Source: an uncultured Maritalea sp.
GTDB taxonomy: Bacteria; Pseudomonadota; Alphaproteobacteria; Rhizobiales; Devosiaceae
NCBI GenBank assembly: GCA_913055925.1
Contig: CAJXLH010000087.1
Span: 1 to 9,476, forward strand
Length of the DNA stretch: 9,476 nt
Direction of reading: 5' to 3'
The notes beneath the pieces are model-generated. The model was not told the origin of the DNA, ran no database searches, and saw nothing but the letters and a program-made list of their open reading frames with translations. Below are positions 7,594 through 9,476 of the stretch, piece by piece. The number at the start of each line of letters is the position of its first letter. Within the stretch, counting starts at the first letter, position 1. Position numbers and translations under genes: made by a program.

Positions 7594-7619
7594 TCGTATA
7601 TTTAGGTCATCAAAGAAAC

Positions 7620-8081
7620 CTAGTTCTTTGCTTTACCTTCGATCTTTTTCGTTGTGTCGCCAGATGCAATTTCGATTTTGCGCGGACGTTTGCTTTCCGG
7701 CAATTCGCGCACCAAATCGATATGCAGCAAGCCATTTTCTAGCGCGGCGCCGCGCACTTCAACATAATCAGCGAGCTGGAAACGGCGTTCAAACGAACGT
7801 TCCGCAATGCCACGATGTAGGAATTCGCGGTTGGTTTCGCTAGATGCTGTTGGCTTCGCGCCTTTTACGCTGATGGCATTTTCTTTGGTTTCGATAACCA
7901 AATCATCTTCCGCAAATCCGGCCACAGCCATGGTGATCCGGTAGCTGTCTTCGCTCAGCCGCTCGATATTATATGGCGGGAAGGCGTTCGCTTCTTGCGG
8001 TGAAAGGTCATCAAGCAAGTTGAACAAGCGATCAAAGCCTACAGTTGAACGGTAAAATGGTGATAGATCCAAACGGGACAT
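7620..8081 (-). CDS. ibpA: Small heat-shock protein Hsp20, class A IbpA-like
   Basis: This ATP-independent chaperone binds unfolding proteins in the cytoplasm during heat stress. It has 153 residues. The N-terminus LDLSPFYRSTVGFDRLF (4-20) is the class A signature of rhizobial small heat-shock proteins. The alpha-crystallin domain spans about 36-138, with HRGIAERSFERRF (89-101) and the conserved AALENGLLHIDL (112-123). The C-terminal I-x-I anchor for oligomer assembly is IEI at 136-138. AAAGGAG is the ribosome site, six to seven bases before ATG 8081. Upstream are an RpoH-like promoter and a structured leader, so control is probably both transcriptional and by an RNA thermometer. The gene is flanked by its own terminator and is monocistronic. 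It converges with the SGNH gene and is divergent from the small-RNA candidate. Identity is firm; class B alternative is unlikely given the N-terminus. Confidence 0.95.
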   Translation of the reverse strand: MSRLDLSPFYRSTVGFDRLFNLLDDLSPQEANAFPPYNIERLSEDSYRITMAVAGFAEDDLVIETKENAISVKGAKPTASSETNREFLHRGIAERSFERRFQLADYVEVRGAALENGLLHIDLVRELPESKRPRKIEIASGDTTKKIEGKAKN

Positions 8082-8155
8082 GCATATTCTCCTTTGAGCA
8101 ATATGTTGCGTTTCTTTAAATCAAATAGCGCACCCAGTTTTTCCGGCGTGCTGCT
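8082..8155 (-). promoter_or_regulatory. Structured hsp20 5' leader, possible ROSE-type RNA thermometer
   Basis: The hsp20 leader can form two hairpins. The upstream one (8127-8155) pairs AGC, GCAC and CCGG with CTGG, GTGC and GCT around an AAAAA loop, 11 pairs with two single-base bulges and one G-U pair. The second (8083-8105) pairs CATATT-G-CT with AGAATATG, with the G bulged, and holds the ribosome site AAAGGAG in its loop and upper stem. A TTGCT box lies just upstream of the ribosome site; in ROSE thermometers such a UYGCU box pairs with AGGA with a bulged G. The loop left by that exact pairing would be only three bases, so the match to ROSE is partial. ROSE control of small heat-shock genes is known in rhizobia. 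Confidence 0.45.
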
Positions 8156-8188
8156 AGCCGATCCCATCATTGGCGACCGACAATTGAG

Positions 8189-8217
8189 ATGTTGGTTTTG
8201 CCCAATTTGATTTCAAG
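8189..8217 (-). promoter_or_regulatory. RpoH-like heat-shock promoter of hsp20
   Basis: On the minus strand CTTGAA (plus 8212-8217) is followed, after 16 bases, by CCAACAT (plus 8189-8195). The first is a perfect RpoH -35 element and the second a partial -10 (family form CCATNT or similar). The predicted transcript would begin near 8180, giving a leader of about 100 bases, the size expected for a thermometer. A housekeeping reading TTGAAA is also possible. Confidence 0.5.
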
Positions 8218-8240
8218 ACCTTGCGCAAAAAAATTCAAAT

Positions 8241-8285
8241 GAACCGAAAATGAACGTGGGTTTCGGAGTTGGTTCAGCCATGGCT
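8241..8285. repeat. Nested inverted repeats and a 10-bp palindrome
   Basis: CCGAAA (8244-8249) pairs with TTTCGG (8261-8266), nested within GAACC (8241-8245) and GGTTC (8271-8275). Immediately after comes the perfect palindrome AGCCATGGCT (8276-8285). The cluster lies upstream of both the hsp20 promoter and the small-RNA candidate, so it may be a regulator-binding region. No known operator is recognised. Confidence 0.3.
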
Positions 8286-8336
8286 TGCTAAACCTCTAAT
8301 CGTGACATCGACATAAGTCTGATCGCTTTAAACCCC

Positions 8337-8440
8337 GGTGTCACACCAATTTAAATCTGAACAGGATGCCATCATCCGCCCCCCGCATGGCATCCTCAAA
8401 AAGGCCAGTAATCCAATAATTGGATTGCTGGTTTTTTTGT
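8337..8440 (+). ncRNA. Putative small RNA with C-rich loop and strong terminator
   Basis: In the non-coding spacer the plus strand has two hairpins in tandem. The first is a perfect 10-bp stem, AGGATGCCAT (8363-8372) with ATGGCATCCT (8387-8396), presenting a 14-base C-rich loop containing CCGCCCCCCG. The second is the terminator at 8405-8438. No gene lies upstream on this strand since the SGNH gene ends 0.9 kb away behind an hsp20 gene on the other strand, so the terminator needs a transcript of its own. The 5' end is uncertain; I place it at the GGTGT-C-ACACC palindrome (8337-8347) only as a guess, and no convincing promoter was found. C-rich loops that pair with ribosome sites occur in known alphaproteobacterial small RNAs; this one matches no family I recognise. 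An alternative is an untranslated leader of the downstream hydrolase with an attenuator. Confidence 0.55.
8405..8438 (+). terminator. Rho-independent terminator of the small-RNA candidate
   Basis: CCAGTAATCCAA (8405-8416) pairs with TTGGATTGCTGG (8420-8431) over 12 pairs, including one T-G wobble, around a TAA loop, followed by seven T (8432-8438). AAAAA at 8398-8402 lies on the other side, so it could also terminate minus-strand transcripts. It ends 53 bases before the hydrolase start codon. Confidence 0.85.
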
Positions 8441-8491
8441 GCTCGTGTAATTGCTAGGGTCAATTGAGTTTATCCTGCACGTTGTTGAAAA

Positions 8492-9466
8492 ATGAATTCT
8501 GTTTCAAAAAGCACTGGCCTCGAACTTGCCAATATTGCGGCAAACCCAATCCCTGATGGGGCAAGCGCTGGGTTTATGAAAACCACTGACAATGTGCAGC
8601 TGCGCTATGCGATTTTTCGCAGCGCAACGCAAAAGAAGCGTGGCACCGTTTGTCTGGTGCATGGGCGATGCGAATATATTGAGAAATATTTCGAAACCAT
8701 CACAGATTTTCAAAAACGCGGATTTGACGTGGCCACGTTTGATTGGCGTGGGCAGGGTGGCTCTGAACGCCTGATCAAAAACCCACGCGTGGGGTATATC
8801 GAAGACTTTGACGATTATCTGACGGACCTTGTGTCTTTCCATACAGATATCTTGCTGCCGGATTGCCCGGGCCCGTATTTCTTGGTTGGCCATTCAATGG
8901 GTGGGTTGGTGAGCCTATTTGCGGCGGCGAGGGACCGATTGATGTTTGATCGGGTGTTTTTATCGGCGCCCATGGTGGCGGTTGAGACAGGCTTAAGCCT
9001 TTCCACTGCAGCCAATGTTCTTGGTGTGGGTAAGTTTTTAGGCCTGAGTGCAATGCCACTCACGCCATGGGATTTCCCGCAAGTGAGCGAGAAAACCTTC
9101 CCCGGCAATGACCTGACCTCAGATTTTGATCGTTACATGCGTATGGTCAAAACGTTAGATCATCGCCCTGATCTTGAAATTCGATCGCCAACCATTGGTT
9201 GGGGCGCAGCCAGCTTCAACGCGATGCTGAAGGCCAATCGCGCAGAGTTTCCGGCAGCGATTAAAATTCCGGTGCTGATGCTGGCCGCCGCGTCAGACAC
9301 CGTTGTTTCAACTGCAGCCATCGAGCATTTGGGCGTGAATGCGCGTATTGCACGACATGCGGTTATCCCGAATGCCCGGCATGAAATCTTTATGGAGCGT
9401 GACCCGGTGCGCGAGCAAGCACTGGCGGCTTTTGATGCGTTTGTCACCGAGCAAACCAAATATTAG
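8492..9466 (+). CDS. pldB: Alpha/beta hydrolase, lysophospholipase L2 (PldB)-like
   Basis: This is a serine hydrolase of the Hydrolase_4/monoacylglycerol-lipase group, 324 residues, probably acting on lysophospholipids or similar esters. The nucleophile elbow GHSMGG (133-138) gives Ser135; the likely acid is Asp269 (AAASDTVV) and the base His297 (ARHEIF). VCLVHGRCEYIEKYFET (53-69) holds the oxyanion-side HG motif, and FDWRGQGGSERL (83-94) is typical of PldB proteins. No signal peptide is visible, so it is likely cytoplasmic or peripheral. ATG 8492 is the first start after an in-frame TGA at 8486-8488, and the N-terminal ANIAANPIPDGA resembles rhizobial homologues. However, there is no clear ribosome site before it. 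ATG 8578 is a fallback start. The gene stands alone behind a strong terminator. Family is firm, substrate is not. Confidence 0.85.
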   Translation: MNSVSKSTGLELANIAANPIPDGASAGFMKTTDNVQLRYAIFRSATQKKRGTVCLVHGRCEYIEKYFETITDFQKRGFDVATFDWRGQGGSERLIKNPRVGYIEDFDDYLTDLVSFHTDILLPDCPGPYFLVGHSMGGLVSLFAAARDRLMFDRVFLSAPMVAVETGLSLSTAANVLGVGKFLGLSAMPLTPWDFPQVSEKTFPGNDLTSDFDRYMRMVKTLDHRPDLEIRSPTIGWGAASFNAMLKANRAEFPAAIKIPVLMLAAASDTVVSTAAIEHLGVNARIARHAVIPNARHEIFMERDPVREQALAAFDAFVTEQTKY

Positions 9467-9476
9467 GACCTACTGC

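Noticed and set aside
8366..8419. Small peptide frame of 17 codons across the small-RNA hairpins
   Set aside because: It has no ribosome site, and the sequence is better explained by RNA stems whose arms pair perfectly.

Overview
The window looks like a chromosomal core segment of an alphaproteobacterium, most likely a member of the Hyphomicrobiales (Rhizobiales) or a close marine relative. The reasons are the rhizobial-type class A small heat-shock protein, the GalU and GalE proteins, the DUF459-like SGNH protein next to a soluble MltB-type transglycosylase, the PldB-like hydrolase with its rhizobial-style N-terminus, and TTAA-type CtrA-like sites. Base composition is about half GC by eye, which is low for soil rhizobia. 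No transposase, integrase, phage gene, CRISPR array, tRNA or rRNA was seen, and all genes have similar codon use. The placement in a lineage is inference from protein sequence.

Layout. Positions 1-1625 (minus strand) hold a stator operon, motA then motB, with motB cut by the left edge. A 254-bp divergent spacer with CtrA-like sites separates it from a secreted outer-membrane beta-barrel protein (1880-3067, plus). That gene converges on galU (3074-3988, minus) with only 6 bp between the stop codons. galU is divergent from galE (4076-5077, plus) across an 87-bp spacer carrying a tandem repeat. galE is followed by a lytic transglycosylase with a TTG start (5126-6325), which overlaps a periplasmic SGNH-hydrolase-like gene (6322-7524) by ATGA. 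A minus-strand hsp20 gene (7620-8081) follows, with its own terminator, an RpoH-like promoter and a structured leader that may be a ROSE-type RNA thermometer. The 410-bp spacer 8082-8491 also holds a plus-strand structure of two perfect or near-perfect hairpins, the second with a T7 tract, which looks like a small RNA gene. A PldB-like alpha/beta hydrolase (8492-9466) closes the window.

How it fits together. The middle block concerns the cell envelope. GalU makes UDP-glucose and GalE interconverts it with UDP-galactose, feeding surface polysaccharide. The transglycosylase cuts peptidoglycan, and the SGNH protein is a candidate polysaccharide or peptidoglycan esterase or acyltransferase. The beta-barrel protein and stator are also envelope components. 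The least explained parts are non-coding: the putative small RNA at about 8337-8440, the hsp20 leader, the galU/galE repeat pair and the nested inverted repeats at 8241-8285. I found no clear new multi-gene system; the small-RNA candidate is the best lead.
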